37,085 bases of DNA from Gammaproteobacteria bacterium. GTDB lineage: Bacteria; Pseudomonadota; Gammaproteobacteria; Nevskiales; Nevskiaceae. The DNA lies in the NCBI GenBank assembly GCA_022599775.1, contig JAHZLQ010000024.1:1-37085 (forward strand), written 5' to 3'. The position numbers and the translations under genes are program-made. The notes beneath the pieces were generated by a model. That model did no database searches, was not told the origin of the DNA, and worked only from the letters and a program-made list of their open reading frames with translations. Positions 11,580 through 20,672 of this stretch are shown piece by piece. The first letter of the stretch is position 1. Each line of letters begins with the position of its first letter.

Positions 11580-11597
11580 AGTGCACATACGTTCACT
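11580..11597. promoter_or_regulatory. Probable DesT/FabR operator
   Basis: An 18-bp imperfect palindrome AGTGCACATACGTTCACT (form AGTGnAC-N4-GTnCACT) lies 18 bases upstream of the reductase start, in the space shared with the divergent desT gene. It resembles the DesT operator type of P. aeruginosa. Repression of the desaturase operon and possibly autoregulation are inferred. Confidence 0.65.
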
Positions 11598-11713
11598 CAA
11601 ATTTTGAGAGCCGTCAAGCCATCGGGATTACAGACTACCGATTTCCACTATGGACTCCAATATATTCATGAACTTATACTCGAACTTCTTTTGGATACAC
11701 GCGGAGTACATTC

Positions 11714-12358
11714 ATGCGCGGAACGCGGCACGGGGATAGCGGCAGCCGCGTCGAGCGCAAGCAGCGCACACGCGCGGCGCTGCTGGATGCCGCATTGAGG
11801 TTGATGGCGCAGGGACGCAGCTTTACCAGCCTCGGGCTGCGCGAGATCACGCGCGAGGCCGGCGTGGTGCCGACTTCGTTCTACCGGCACTTCACGGACC
11901 TGGACGAACTCGGCCTGGCGCTGGTGGAAGACGGCGGCCTGACCTTGCGGCGGCTATTGCGTGAAGCACGCCGTGCGGACCTGCCGGCCAAGGACATGAT
12001 TCGCCGGTCGGTGGAGATCTATCGCGACTACGTGGACGGGCACCGCCTGCAATTCCTGTTCATCACCGGGGAACGCAGCGGCGGCTCGCTCGCGATCCGT
12101 GCCGCGATCCGCAGCGAGATCGACCATTTCACGCATGAAATCGCGCAGGACCTGCGCGGGCTCGGACTGTTCGCCGATCTGTCCAGCGACAGCCTGCGCA
12201 TGATCTGCAGCCTGGTGGTGACGACGATGCTCACGGCGGCCGTGGATTTTCTGGACCTGCCGCCCGATCAGGCACGGCGCGAATCCGAGCTGATCGACAA
12301 TTTCGTTCAGCAGATTCGCTTGATCTTCCTCGGCGCCGCGCACTGGCGCGACGCCTGA
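11714..12358 (+). CDS. desT: TetR-family repressor of unsaturated fatty acid genes (DesT/FabR type)
   Basis: A 214-aa TetR regulator. The HTH region at about 18-65 carries LGLREITREAGVVPTSFYRH, nearly the same as in E. coli FabR and Pseudomonas DesT, which sense saturated versus unsaturated acyl thioesters. The C-terminal helical domain would hold the acyl ligand. ATG at 11714 has GGAG about nine bases upstream. It is divergent from the desaturase-reductase operon with an operator-like palindrome between them, so DesT is the better name than FabR. It converges on phoU with a three-base gap. Confidence 0.9.
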   Translation: MRGTRHGDSGSRVERKQRTRAALLDAALRLMAQGRSFTSLGLREITREAGVVPTSFYRHFTDLDELGLALVEDGGLTLRRLLREARRADLPAKDMIRRSVEIYRDYVDGHRLQFLFITGERSGGSLAIRAAIRSEIDHFTHEIAQDLRGLGLFADLSSDSLRMICSLVVTTMLTAAVDFLDLPPDQARRESELIDNFVQQIRLIFLGAAHWRDA

Positions 12359-12361
12359 GCC

Positions 12362-13096
12362 CTACTCCGCCGGGTCCGGCGGGCGCGCCAACACCTGACG
12401 TTCCATGGCGTCGATGCCAATGTGGCGCACGTCCTTGCCCTTGACCAGATAGACCACGTATTCGGCGATGTTCTTGGCATGATCGCCGATCCGCTCCATG
12501 GCGCGGATGCAGAAGATGATGTCGATGACCGGGCCCACGGTGCGCACGTCTTCCATCATGTAGGTCATCAGCTGCCGCATCAGCGACTCGTATTCGCGAT
12601 CCACCACGATGTCCTGACGCGCGACCGCCACTGCGGCCTCGGCATCCATGCGCGCAAAGGCGTCGAGCGCATCGTGAACCATGGTGCGAACCTGATTGGA
12701 CAGGTGCTGCACTTGCAGCATGTGCTCGCGGGTCCGCTCCTTGGCCGCCAGGCTGATCGCCATGCGCGCGATCTTGGCGGCCTCGTCGCCGATCCGCTCC
12801 AGATCGGTGATGGTCTTGATCACGGCGTAGACCAATCGAAGGTCACCGGCGGTCGGCTGGCGGCGCACCAGGATCTGGCTGCAATCCTCGTCGATCCGCA
12901 CCTCGATGCGGTTGATCGCCTGATCGGCGGCCTCCACCTGCGATGCGAGTATGCCGTCCAGCGACACCAGCGCCCGTGTGGCGTCGAGAATCTGCGTTTC
13001 GACACGCCCGCCCATTTCCAGCACACGCGAGCGGACGTCTTCCAGTTCGGCGTTGAACTGGCTGGAGATGTGCTGCCTGTAGTCCGACTTGTCCAT
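12362..13096 (-). CDS. phoU: Phosphate signalling protein PhoU
   Basis: A 244-aa PhoU with two three-helix repeats, each with the metal-binding signature: DLERIGDEAAKIA in the first half and AMERIGDHAKNIAE in the second. PhoU links the PstSCAB transporter to the PhoR sensor and damps the Pho response. The start at 13096 (MDKSDYRQHISSQF) fits the family; a longer start adds 15 atypical residues. Unlike the common pstSCAB-phoU order, phoU here lies downstream of the divergently oriented porin, 3.4-6 kb from the pst genes, with a terminator hairpin between porin and phoU. Confidence 0.95.
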   Translation of the reverse strand: MDKSDYRQHISSQFNAELEDVRSRVLEMGGRVETQILDATRALVSLDGILASQVEAADQAINRIEVRIDEDCSQILVRRQPTAGDLRLVYAVIKTITDLERIGDEAAKIARMAISLAAKERTREHMLQVQHLSNQVRTMVHDALDAFARMDAEAAVAVARQDIVVDREYESLMRQLMTYMMEDVRTVGPVIDIIFCIRAMERIGDHAKNIAEYVVYLVKGKDVRHIGIDAMERQVLARPPDPAE

Positions 13097-13155
13097 TGCC
13101 TGCCCTCTGTTCAACCTGCGGGTGTCGAACCGCGACAACACGGTCCGGAAACGCG

Positions 13156-13190
13156 AAAAGGCGCGGCCCGGCGTGGCAACCGGACCGCGC
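13156..13190 (-). terminator. Terminator after the porin gene
   Basis: On the minus strand an 11-bp stem (GCGCGGTCCGG with CCGGGCCGCGC, one G-U pair, loop of 8) is followed by CTTTT. It lies between the porin stop and the phoU start, so it may reduce read-through of phoU from the phosphate-starvation promoter. Confidence 0.65.
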
Positions 13191-13209
13191 AGAACCGTAA
13201 GGCGCGAAC

Positions 13210-14379
13210 TCAGAAAGCGAGCTGCGCACGCGCAACGACAGAACTGGGGTCGTCGTCGACATCGGCGCCGGCCTCCGCACTGCCGATGTTGTAGTCGAGC
13301 ATGAAGCGGACCTTCGGATTGAAGTAGTAGTTCACACCCGCCGAGACCGTGGTCGCTTCGGGTTCTCCGGCCGCGTCATCGTTCTTGATGAAGTCGTAGC
13401 GCAGCTTGAATTCCAGCGCGCCGGACGCCTTCGGATTCGAGAACACGCCCTTGTCACGCTTGTACGGCTTGGTTTCCCCGGTTGCGAACCAGCTGGCCTG
13501 CACGTAGTAGGCGGTCAGGTCCTGATCCGCGGCGCCGTCGGTCTCATAGCTGGCGAGACTGTACTCGCCTTGCACAAAGAACGGACCGTAGCTGCCGGCG
13601 AGTTCCAGCGTGCTGGTCTGCTGCTTGTCATAGCCTTCGCCGACCAGCGCGAGCCGCGGCCCGTTACGGCCGACATAGCGCGCCGATGCGGTCGGCGAGG
13701 GATTGATCTCGACGTCGTCGTAGTCGGCGATGTCGTACGACAGCCCGAGGTGCAGCGTGCTGCGATCGCCCGAGATCGGCGCATAGCTCAGACGCACCGA
13801 TTCCCCGTTGCCGTCGGCCGCGCTGGAGGCGTTCTTGTCGGCGTCGGTATTGACGTTGTAGTACACCGCCATCGCGGTGAAGCCGGCGCCGGCGTATTCG
13901 TAGGAAATTCCGTTCTGGTACTCGCGGCCGCTGAACAGGGTGTTGTTGGAAATGAACGGACGCTCGGCGAACAGCACATCATTGGAGCTGGTGCGTTCTT
14001 CCATACCGTAGGCCGGCTGCATGTGACCCAGCTTGACGAAACCGCCGAACAGCTCATGGCCAATCCACATGTCCTTACCGGCCGGGTCGTCGGACGAAAG
14101 ATCGGTTTCGAGCTTGTATTCGAAGCCGTAGAGCTTGCCGGCCAGCGACAGATAGGCACGCCGCAGATAGAAGCCATCGGTCGAGGCGTCTTCGATCTGA
14201 TCGTCGCTGAACGACGCGTAGTCATAGTGCAGACGGCCGCCGAGGGTACCCTCGAACTCGCCGTCGGAGGAGCTGATCTTCAATCCGCCGCCACTCGTCG
14301 CGGTGTCGGCCTGGGCCAGCGGCGCCGTGGCGGCCATGATCGTTGCCATCGTGGCGGCATATCCGAAGTGCTTCTTCAC
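13210..14379 (-). CDS. Phosphate-selective porin (OprO/OprP family)
   Basis: A 389-aa outer-membrane porin of the OprP/OprO family, expected to pass phosphate or polyphosphate into the periplasm. The GTG at 14379 is chosen because GGAGG lies five bases upstream and it gives a proper signal peptide (VKKHFGYAATMATIMAATAPLAQA). The mature part alternates short strands with Asp/Gly loops (DGFYLRRAYLSLAGKLYGFEYKLETDL is typical of the family) and ends in a terminal Phe (ARAQLAF), the beta-barrel assembly signal. A tandem PhoB-box array lies about 105 bases upstream, and the pst operon is divergent, which fits phosphate import under starvation. Confidence 0.92.
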   Translation of the reverse strand: MKKHFGYAATMATIMAATAPLAQADTATSGGGLKISSSDGEFEGTLGGRLHYDYASFSDDQIEDASTDGFYLRRAYLSLAGKLYGFEYKLETDLSSDDPAGKDMWIGHELFGGFVKLGHMQPAYGMEERTSSNDVLFAERPFISNNTLFSGREYQNGISYEYAGAGFTAMAVYYNVNTDADKNASSAADGNGESVRLSYAPISGDRSTLHLGLSYDIADYDDVEINPSPTASARYVGRNGPRLALVGEGYDKQQTSTLELAGSYGPFFVQGEYSLASYETDGAADQDLTAYYVQASWFATGETKPYKRDKGVFSNPKASGALEFKLRYDFIKNDDAAGEPEATTVSAGVNYYFNPKVRFMLDYNIGSAEAGADVDDDPSSVVARAQLAF

Positions 14380-14484
14380 TGAAACCTCCAAATTTTTTAG
14401 TGGGGAGCTGCGCGTCACGGCCATGGTTCTCGTGTCGGGGGTAACGAAACCGGTCAGCGATGGCGCGCAGTGTGAGAAGCGCAA

Positions 14485-14524
14485 GTGGCACTTCTGTGAC
14501 AATTAGATTTCAATTTGATGACAA
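14485..14524 (-). promoter_or_regulatory. Tandem PhoB boxes upstream of the porin
   Basis: Read on the minus strand, four units repeat every 11 bases: TTGTCAT-CAAA, TTGAAAT-CTAA, TTGTCAC-AGAA, GTGCCAC. This matches the Pho-box pattern (CTGTCAT with a 4-base AT-rich linker). A weak -10 (CACACT, 14469-14474) starts ten bases past the last unit, the spacing expected for PhoB-activated promoters. Confidence 0.75.
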
Positions 14525-14627
14525 TCACGTCAATTCATCCCCACGCTGACAAACGGTTGATCAGGCACAGGCCCACCATTGACAAGGAAATGTATGAATG
14601 TAGCGCTGAAGCGGTTGACAGGCCGTA

Positions 14628-14682
14628 CTGTCATAGTCCGCAACACGACTGCAACGAAATTGTCATGTGCGGGGGCTAGGCT
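14628..14682 (+). promoter_or_regulatory. PhoB-box promoter of pstS
   Basis: Units CTGTCAT-AGTC (14628), a weak CGCAACACGA, CTGCAAC-GAAA (14649) and TTGTCAT (14660-14666) are spaced 10-11 bases apart. A -10-like TAGGCT (14677-14682) follows ten bases after the last unit, the normal PhoB arrangement. Together with the minus-strand array 100 bases away, the 337-base gap between porin and pstS is a bidirectional Pho control region. Confidence 0.75.
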
Positions 14683-14716
14683 GCGCCGACTTTCCCGTCA
14701 TCCTCAGGAGAATGTG

Positions 14717-15817
14717 GTGACTTTCATGCGAAAATCCGTGGTCTGGCTCAGCCTGGCCATCGCAGGCGGCATGGTCGCCTGCTCCGATTCGACTCCGAAC
14801 TCCTCACCGGGCGAGATGGCCAGTGCACCGTCCGGCGGCAACTCCGCGATCTCCGGTGCGGGCGCGACCTTCCCCTATCCGATCTACGCCAAGTGGGCCG
14901 ACGCCTACAAGACCAAGACCGATATCGGCCTGAACTATCAGTCGATCGGCTCCGGTGGCGGCATCAAGCAGATCAAGGCCAACACCGTCACCTTCGGTGC
15001 GTCGGACAAGCCGCTCAAGCCCGAAGAGCTTGACGAGGCCGGTCTGATCCAGTTCCCGATGGTGATGGGCGGCGTGGTCCCGGTCGTCCATGTCGAGGGC
15101 ATCGAAGGCGGCGACCTCGCCCTGGACGGTCCCACATTGGCCGACATCTTCAGCGGCAAGGTGGCGAAGTGGAACTCCCCGGAGATCGCGGTGCTGAATC
15201 CTGGTGTGGAATTGCCGGACACGGCGATCGCCATCGTGCACCGCTCCGATGGTTCAGGCACCACCTTCAACTTCACGTACTACCTGTCGTCGGTCAGTCC
15301 CACCTGGGAAGAAGAGATCGGCGCGGATTCCGCCGTGCAATGGCCGGTTGGCATCGGCGCCAAGGGCAACGAAGGCGTCGCCAACATGGTCACGCAGACC
15401 AATGGCGCGATCGGCTACGTCGAATATGCCTATGCGCTGCAGAATGACATGGCGTACACCAAGATGAAGAACGCCGACGGCGTGGTCGTCGAACCGAGCG
15501 CCGAGAACTTCCAGGCCGCCGCAGCCAATGCGGACTGGGCCAACGCACCAGGCTACTATCTGATCCTCACCAACCAACCGGGCGCCGACAGCTGGCCGAT
15601 GACCGCGGCCACGTTCATCCTGGTGTATAAGGAGCCGAAGGATCCGGCAGCGCTCAAGACCGCTCTGGACTTCTTCGATTGGGCCTATGCTTCGGGCGAC
15701 GAGATGGCCGATGAACTCCATTACGTGCCGATGCCGGACGCGGTGGTGAACATGGTCAAGAAGACCTGGGCCGAGAGCATCAAGGACAGCAGCGGCAAGG
15801 CCCTCTGGACGAACTGA
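14717..15817 (+). CDS. pstS: Phosphate ABC transporter substrate-binding protein PstS
   Basis: A 366-aa periplasmic phosphate-binding protein. GTG at 14717 has AGGAG six bases upstream; ATG at 14726 (MRKSVVWLSLAIAGG) is the main alternative but sits 15 bases from that site. The N terminus ends in MVAC, a plausible though imperfect lipobox, so it may be a lipoprotein. Family motifs: GAGATFPYPIYAKW, the phosphate-binding SIGSGGGI and ASDKPL, VHRSDGSGTTFNFTYYL, and GAKGNEGVANMV. First gene of pstSCAB behind PhoB boxes; a hairpin separates it from pstC. Confidence 0.96.
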   Translation: MTFMRKSVVWLSLAIAGGMVACSDSTPNSSPGEMASAPSGGNSAISGAGATFPYPIYAKWADAYKTKTDIGLNYQSIGSGGGIKQIKANTVTFGASDKPLKPEELDEAGLIQFPMVMGGVVPVVHVEGIEGGDLALDGPTLADIFSGKVAKWNSPEIAVLNPGVELPDTAIAIVHRSDGSGTTFNFTYYLSSVSPTWEEEIGADSAVQWPVGIGAKGNEGVANMVTQTNGAIGYVEYAYALQNDMAYTKMKNADGVVVEPSAENFQAAAANADWANAPGYYLILTNQPGADSWPMTAATFILVYKEPKDPAALKTALDFFDWAYASGDEMADELHYVPMPDAVVNMVKKTWAESIKDSSGKALWTN

Positions 15818-15842
15818 TCCGGCCTCGCAAGCTTGTGAACTG

Positions 15843-15877
15843 CGTCGGGGCCATACGGCCCCGACGAATTTCCTTTT
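15843..15877 (+). terminator. Hairpin attenuator between pstS and pstC
   Basis: A perfect 10-bp stem (CGTCGGGGCC/GGCCCCGACG, loop ATAC) is followed by AATTTCCTTTT. It looks like a partial terminator or mRNA-stabilising hairpin, expected to give more pstS than pstCAB transcript. Confidence 0.7.
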
Positions 15878-15893
15878 CAAAGCAACTGATCGA

Positions 15894-16868
15894 ATGAACG
15901 CCGAAGCCACCATCGACAATCCGATCAGCGACAGTGCGCTCTCGCGCAACCGGATGCGAGATACCGTACTGCACGCGATTACCCGTACGGCGGCCATCGG
16001 CGTACTGATCATGCTCAGCGGCGTCATCATCACGCTGATCCACGGCTCCCTCCCAGCACTCGACCAATTCGGCTTTTCATTCCTGCACACCGAATCCTGG
16101 AATCCGGTCAAGGAAGACTTCGGCGCCGCGGCTCCGATCTACGGCACCGTGATTTCGTCCCTGATCGCGATGGTGATCGGCGTCCCTATCAGTATCGGCA
16201 TCGCCATTTTCATCACCGAGCTGTGCCCGAAGTCCATGAAGCGTCCGATCGGCATCGCCATCGAACTGCTCGCGGGCATTCCCAGCATCATCTACGGCAT
16301 CTGGGGTCTGTTCGTGCTGGCGCCGTTGCTGCAGCATTACGTACAACCGGCGCTGATCAGCACCTTCGAGCACGTGCCGCTGATGTCGTCCCTGTTTTCC
16401 GGCCCCCCGTACGGGATCGGCATGCTGACGGCCGGCCTGATCCTGTCGATCATGGTGCTGCCGTTCATCACCTCGATCACGCGCGACGTGTTCGAAACCG
16501 TACCGCCGATGCTCAAGGAGTCCGCCTACGGGCTGGGCTGCACCACCTGGGAGGTGGTGCGTCACATCGTGCTGCCCTACACGCGCGTCGGGGTCGTCGG
16601 CGGCATCATGCTCGGCCTGGGCCGCGCACTCGGCGAAACCATGGCGGTGACCTTCGTCATCGGCAACGCGCACCGCATCAGCAGTTCGCTGCTGGCACCG
16701 GGCACCACGATCTCGGCGACGATCGCCAATGAGTTCACCGAAGCGGTGGGCGATCTCTACACCTCGTCGCTGATCGCGCTGGGCCTGATTCTTTTCCTGA
16801 TCACTTTCATCGTTCTTGCCGCCGCGCGCCTGATGCTGCTGCGCATGGAACGCCGTGGTGGAGCCTGA
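15894..16868 (+). CDS. pstC: Phosphate ABC transporter permease PstC
   Basis: A 324-aa inner-membrane permease with six predicted segments. The first is at about 28-52 ([23 protein letters not shown]). The EAA-type loop that contacts PstB reads [27 protein letters not shown], and [13 protein letters not shown] is the family signature near the end. ATG at 15894 gives a normal cytosolic N terminus; no strong ribosome site is visible. The stop at 16866-16868 is one base before pstA. Confidence 0.96.
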   Translation: MNAEATIDNPISDSALSRNRMRDTVLHAITRTAAIGVLIMLSGVIITLIHGSLPALDQFGFSFLHTESWNPVKEDFGAAAPIYGTVISSLIAMVIGVPISIGIAIFITELCPKSMKRPIGIAIELLAGIPSIIYGIWGLFVLAPLLQHYVQPALISTFEHVPLMSSLFSGPPYGIGMLTAGLILSIMVLPFITSITRDVFETVPPMLKESAYGLGCTTWEVVRHIVLPYTRVGVVGGIMLGLGRALGETMAVTFVIGNAHRISSSLLAPGTTISATIANEFTEAVGDLYTSSLIALGLILFLITFIVLAAARLMLLRMERRGGA

Positions 16869-16869
16869 G

Positions 16870-17739
16870 ATGGATGCCGAAACCGCTGGACCGTCGATGG
16901 TGCTGTTCCGCCGCAGGCGCCGCAACCACCTGATCGCGATGAGCTTTTCATGCGGCGCCGCCGGCCTCGGCCTGATTGCGCTTGGCTGGATTCTGGTGGT
17001 GCTGGTGATGAAGGGCGCCGGCGGACTGTCGCTGCAGGTCTTCACCGAAAACACCCCGCCGCCCGGCAGTGCCGGCGGCCTGATCAACGCCATCTTCGGC
17101 AGCCTGGTGCAGACCATCGTGGCCACCGTGGTCGGCACGCCGATCGGCATTCTCGCCGGCACCTACCTTGCCGAGTATGGTCGCGGGACCCGTCTTGCCG
17201 CGGTGGTGCGGTTCATCAACGACGTGCTGCTGTCGGCTCCCTCGATCGTCGTCGGCCTGTTCGTCTACGTGGTCATGGTCGAACCGATGGGCCACTTCTC
17301 GGCCTGGGCCGGCTGCGCCGCGTTATCGATCCTGGTCTTGCCGATCGTGGTGCGCACCACCGAAGACATGCTGCGCCTGGTGCCGGACAGCCTGCGCGAG
17401 GCCGCCTCCGCGCTGGGCGCGCCACGCAACGTCGTCATTCGCCAGATCTGCTACCGCGCAGCACGAGCCGGCCTGCTCACCGGCGTGCTGCTGGCCATCG
17501 GCCGCATCAGCGGCGAAACCGCCCCACTGCTGTTCACCTCCTTGAACAATCAGTTCTGGAGCACGAACATGAACGAGCCGATGGCCAACCTGCCTGTCGT
17601 GATCTTCCAGTTCGCGCTGTCGCCGTATGAAGACTGGCAGCGTCTGGCCTGGGCCGGCGCGCTTCTGATTACACTCACGGTACTCGCGCTCAACATCGTG
17701 GCGCGCGTGCTGTCATCGTCCAAGAGTCAGGGCTCATGA
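16870..17739 (+). CDS. pstA: Phosphate ABC transporter permease PstA
   Basis: A 289-aa permease partner of PstC. First membrane segment at about 22-46, then [25 protein letters not shown] and the EAA loop [20 protein letters not shown], then [13 protein letters not shown] as in PstA. ATG at 16870 is preferred, with GGAG upstream inside the pstC end; a GTG at 16855 is possible but would overlap pstC. The stop overlaps the pstB start by four bases (ATGA), pointing to translational coupling. Confidence 0.96.
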   Translation: MDAETAGPSMVLFRRRRRNHLIAMSFSCGAAGLGLIALGWILVVLVMKGAGGLSLQVFTENTPPPGSAGGLINAIFGSLVQTIVATVVGTPIGILAGTYLAEYGRGTRLAAVVRFINDVLLSAPSIVVGLFVYVVMVEPMGHFSAWAGCAALSILVLPIVVRTTEDMLRLVPDSLREAASALGAPRNVVIRQICYRAARAGLLTGVLLAIGRISGETAPLLFTSLNNQFWSTNMNEPMANLPVVIFQFALSPYEDWQRLAWAGALLITLTVLALNIVARVLSSSKSQGS

Positions 17740-18581
17740 AGACCATGGAATCTCCGACCCGCAACGCCGCAGACCTCCGCGAGACTTATATGCCCGAAGC
17801 GCCGAATACCGAGACCGCGGAACCGCTGAAGGAAAAGGTCAGCGTTCGCAACCTCAATTTCTACTACGGTACACATCACGCGCTGAAGGATATTTCGCTG
17901 CCGCTCTACGAGCGCTGCGTCACCGCCTTCATCGGTCCGTCGGGCTGCGGCAAGTCCACGCTGCTGCGCGTGCTCAACCGCATGTACGACCTCTACGGCG
18001 GCCAGCGCGCGGAGGGCGAGGTGCTGCTTGACGGCGACAACATCATCGGCCCGGGACAGGATCTCAACCTGCTGCGTGCGCGCATCGGCATGGTGTTCCA
18101 GAAGCCCACACCGTTCCCGATGTCGATCTACGACAACATCGCCTTCGGCATCCGGCTCTACGAAAAGCTCGGCCGCGCGCAGATGAACGAACGCGTCGAA
18201 GACGCGCTGCGTCGCACCGCACTGTGGGATGAGGTCAAGGACAAGCTGCACAATTCCGGCCTGGGCCTGTCCGGCGGCCAACAGCAGCGTCTGTGCATCG
18301 CGCGCTCGATCGCGGTGCGGCCACAGGTGCTGCTGCTCGACGAGCCGACCTCGGCCCTGGACCCGATCTCCACCGCCAAGATCGAGGAACTGATCTACCA
18401 GCTCAAGGCCGATTACACGATCGCCATCGTCACCCACAACATGCAGCAGGCGGCGCGCACCTCCGACTACTCCGCCTTCATGTATCTCGGCGAGCTGGTC
18501 GAGTTCGGCACCACCGACCAGATGTTCCGGGCGCCGCGCCAGACGCGTACCGAGGATTACATTACGGGGCGCTTCGGCTAG
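17736..18581 (+). CDS. pstB: Phosphate ABC transporter ATP-binding protein PstB
   Basis: A 281-aa ABC ATPase powering PstCA. Walker [10 protein letters not shown] (67-75), Q-loop [15 protein letters not shown] typical of PstB, signature [14 protein letters not shown] (about 185-198), Walker [14 protein letters not shown] and H-loop VTHNM. The N terminus is about 30 residues longer than minimal PstB and acidic ([11 protein letters not shown]). Last gene of the operon, followed by a terminator and not by phoU. Confidence 0.97.
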   Translation: MKTMESPTRNAADLRETYMPEAPNTETAEPLKEKVSVRNLNFYYGTHHALKDISLPLYERCVTAFIGPSGCGKSTLLRVLNRMYDLYGGQRAEGEVLLDGDNIIGPGQDLNLLRARIGMVFQKPTPFPMSIYDNIAFGIRLYEKLGRAQMNERVEDALRRTALWDEVKDKLHNSGLGLSGGQQQRLCIARSIAVRPQVLLLDEPTSALDPISTAKIEELIYQLKADYTIAIVTHNMQQAARTSDYSAFMYLGELVEFGTTDQMFRAPRQTRTEDYITGRFG

Positions 18582-18597
18582 CCGCTTGTCGAGCGAA

Positions 18598-18647
18598 CGT
18601 CATTCCGGACAAGCCCAAGGCTTGATCCGGAACGACGCGCGTTTTTT
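18598..18647 (+). terminator. Terminator of the pst operon
   Basis: A long imperfect stem (CGTCATTCCGGACAAGCC against GGCTTGATCCGGAACGACG, one mismatch and one bulge) is followed after a short GC stretch by six T (18642-18647). The core GTCATTCCGGA...TCCGGAA also looks like a dispersed intergenic palindrome. Confidence 0.7.
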
Positions 18648-18683
18648 GCGCCAGCCTCCCGCGAAAATCTTCAAGCCCCTCCA

Positions 18684-20609
18684 TCAGGCCGGGCTCTCGA
18701 TCCCGCGAGCCCCGATCCGGTTGTAGGCGATGCCACCGAAGATCACGATCACGACGATCAGCTGGGCAACATAGCTTTCCAGCGTCGGAAACAGCCCCAG
18801 CCAAACCATCCGCGGGCCGGCCACCGGTGTCACCGACATCAGCCCGGCCTCCTGCAGACCCGCAACGCCCTTGCCCGCCAGTACGAAGGCCAGAATCGCG
18901 ATCAACGCGGAGCTGGCGCTGAAGAAACGTCCGATCGGCAGCTGCGTGCTGGCGCGCAACATCACCCAGGCAAGTACCGCCAGCAGCACGCTGCCGACCA
19001 GCAGCCCCGCCAGCACCGGCTTGCCGCCGCCTTCGCTCCACAGCGCTGCGTAGAACAGAATGGCTTCGAACACCTCGCGGTAGACCACCACGAACGCAAG
19101 CGCCGCCAGCGCCCAGGCAGACCGCTTGGTCAGCGCGTGCGACAGCTTCTCCCGAATGTATTGTTGCCAGCGGCCGGCCAGGCTCTTGTGGTGCATCCAC
19201 AGCCCGACCGTCAACAGCACCACTGCGGCGAACAGACTGCCGAAGCCTTCAGTCAGCTCGCGACTGGCTCCGCTGATGGAGATCAGCCGGGTCGCCACGA
19301 ACCAGGTGGCGAAACCGGCCAGCAGCGCGCCGATCCAGCCTACGTGGATGTAGGGCATCACATCCTGGCGGTTCGCCTTGCGCAGGAACGCCACCATCGC
19401 CACCACCACCAGCAGGGCTTCCAGACCTTCGCGCAGCAATATGGTCAGCGCGCCGATCATCACCGACCAGAAGCTGCCGCCGGGTGCGTCGAGCACTGAA
19501 TCGACCTCGTCGAACAAGGATTCGATGTCGGACGCCGCGCTGGCCACGACTTCCGGCGGCGCGGCGCGGGCGATCGATGCGCGATAAGCATTCATCGCTC
19601 CTTCCACACGTCCGAGAATATCGCCCTTGCTGGCCAGCATCGGTTCGATCGGCTCGAAGCCGTCGAGGTAGGCGGACAGCGCGAGGCGCTTCGCCGCGTC
19701 CTGCTCGCCGGCGCGATAGGCTTCCACGCTCGCCGCCAGCTGGCTGCGCGCGAGCTCCAGTCGTCCGGCGTCCGCCGCCTGTACCGCGGCCGGTTCGTGC
19801 CGCAGATACGCCATGACCGCATCTGCCGTCTCGGTGTCGCTGTGCTCGGCGAGCGCCGCCGGCGAGGTCTGCACCAGCGCATCCAGATCAGGGATCTGCG
19901 CGCGCAGGTCGACCGTCTGTTCCCAGGCCGCACGCCCTTGCGCAGCCCGGTCTGCCGGAAACGCCAGACCGGACACATAGAAGGCGAGCGCCCACTGATC
20001 GGCTTCCGGCAGATGGCCGAAGCTGATCATCGGCGTGCCTTCGAGCCCTTGATGGATCACCTGGTACAGCGCGAAGACCGAACGCTGGCGGGCCCGCTCC
20101 ACGTCGGTGAAATCGATCGGAGCAGGTTCCATGTTGGCACCGGCCGGGCCGTCACCCTGGCCCTGAGTGCCATGGCAGCTCGCGCACTGCTGCTGATAGA
20201 GCACTGCACCGTGTGCGATATCCGGAAGCTGTTGCGGCGCCGTCGGCACCGGGTGCAAGGCGAGCAATGCCGAGCCCAGACCATGGGCGGCCGCACGGAC
20301 GTCCGCCGCCGAGGCCTTGGCATTGACCAACCGCAGCAGTTCATCGGCGCCCTGCAGCAATTCGGCCGGATCGGGCTCCGCCGGCAACGCGGCAATGCGC
20401 TGCCGGATGGTGCCTGCGAATTCCTGCATCTCCTCGTATTCGAATTCGCTGACCACTTCGCCGTCTTCAACCGCCCCGGCATAGTCCACCGCCATGTAGT
20501 CGATCAAACGCCAGGTGGTGCGGACTTCGTCGCTCAGCGCCGCTATGGCGGGCGCGGACAAGGTCAGCAGGGCCAAGGCCCAGCATGCGAGGCCCATCAT
20601 TTTGAACAT
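18684..20609 (-). CDS. Cytochrome c-FTR1 iron permease fusion
   Basis: A 641-aa protein for high-affinity iron uptake. Signal peptide at 1-23; an N-terminal helical region; a cytochrome c domain with the haem motif CASCH (Cys142, Cys145, His146) and a likely axial Met194 (GTPMISFGHLP); a helical linker (about 260-375); then the FTR1 permease with about seven membrane segments and both iron-binding REXXE motifs, REGLE (393-397) and REVFE (511-515). Fusion of a haem domain to FTR1 is known as a separate subfamily; the haem part may oxidise Fe(II) or pass electrons, replacing the copper oxidase of yeast Ftr1-Fet3. No EfeO or EfeB gene is nearby. Confidence 0.92.
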   Translation of the reverse strand: MFKMMGLACWALALLTLSAPAIAALSDEVRTTWRLIDYMAVDYAGAVEDGEVVSEFEYEEMQEFAGTIRQRIAALPAEPDPAELLQGADELLRLVNAKASAADVRAAAHGLGSALLALHPVPTAPQQLPDIAHGAVLYQQQCASCHGTQGQGDGPAGANMEPAPIDFTDVERARQRSVFALYQVIHQGLEGTPMISFGHLPEADQWALAFYVSGLAFPADRAAQGRAAWEQTVDLRAQIPDLDALVQTSPAALAEHSDTETADAVMAYLRHEPAAVQAADAGRLELARSQLAASVEAYRAGEQDAAKRLALSAYLDGFEPIEPMLASKGDILGRVEGAMNAYRASIARAAPPEVVASAASDIESLFDEVDSVLDAPGGSFWSVMIGALTILLREGLEALLVVVAMVAFLRKANRQDVMPYIHVGWIGALLAGFATWFVATRLISISGASRELTEGFGSLFAAVVLLTVGLWMHHKSLAGRWQQYIREKLSHALTKRSAWALAALAFVVVYREVFEAILFYAALWSEGGGKPVLAGLLVGSVLLAVLAWVMLRASTQLPIGRFFSASSALIAILAFVLAGKGVAGLQEAGLMSVTPVAGPRMVWLGLFPTLESYVAQLIVVIVIFGGIAYNRIGARGIESPA

Positions 20610-20636
20610 GGTCGGATTCCGGCGTTAGACAGTAAT

Positions 20637-20672
20637 GCGAACGATTATAGTTCTCTCTCGCTTGCGTGCCGA
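20637..20672 (-). promoter_or_regulatory. Promoter of the iron permease with Fur-like box
   Basis: On the minus strand TCGGCA (-35), a 17-base spacer and a perfect TATAAT (-10, 20644-20649) lie about 35 bases before the gene. The 19 bases at 20637-20655 match the Fur consensus (GATAATGATAATCATTATC) at 13 positions and cover the -10, which would give iron-dependent repression. Confidence 0.55.
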
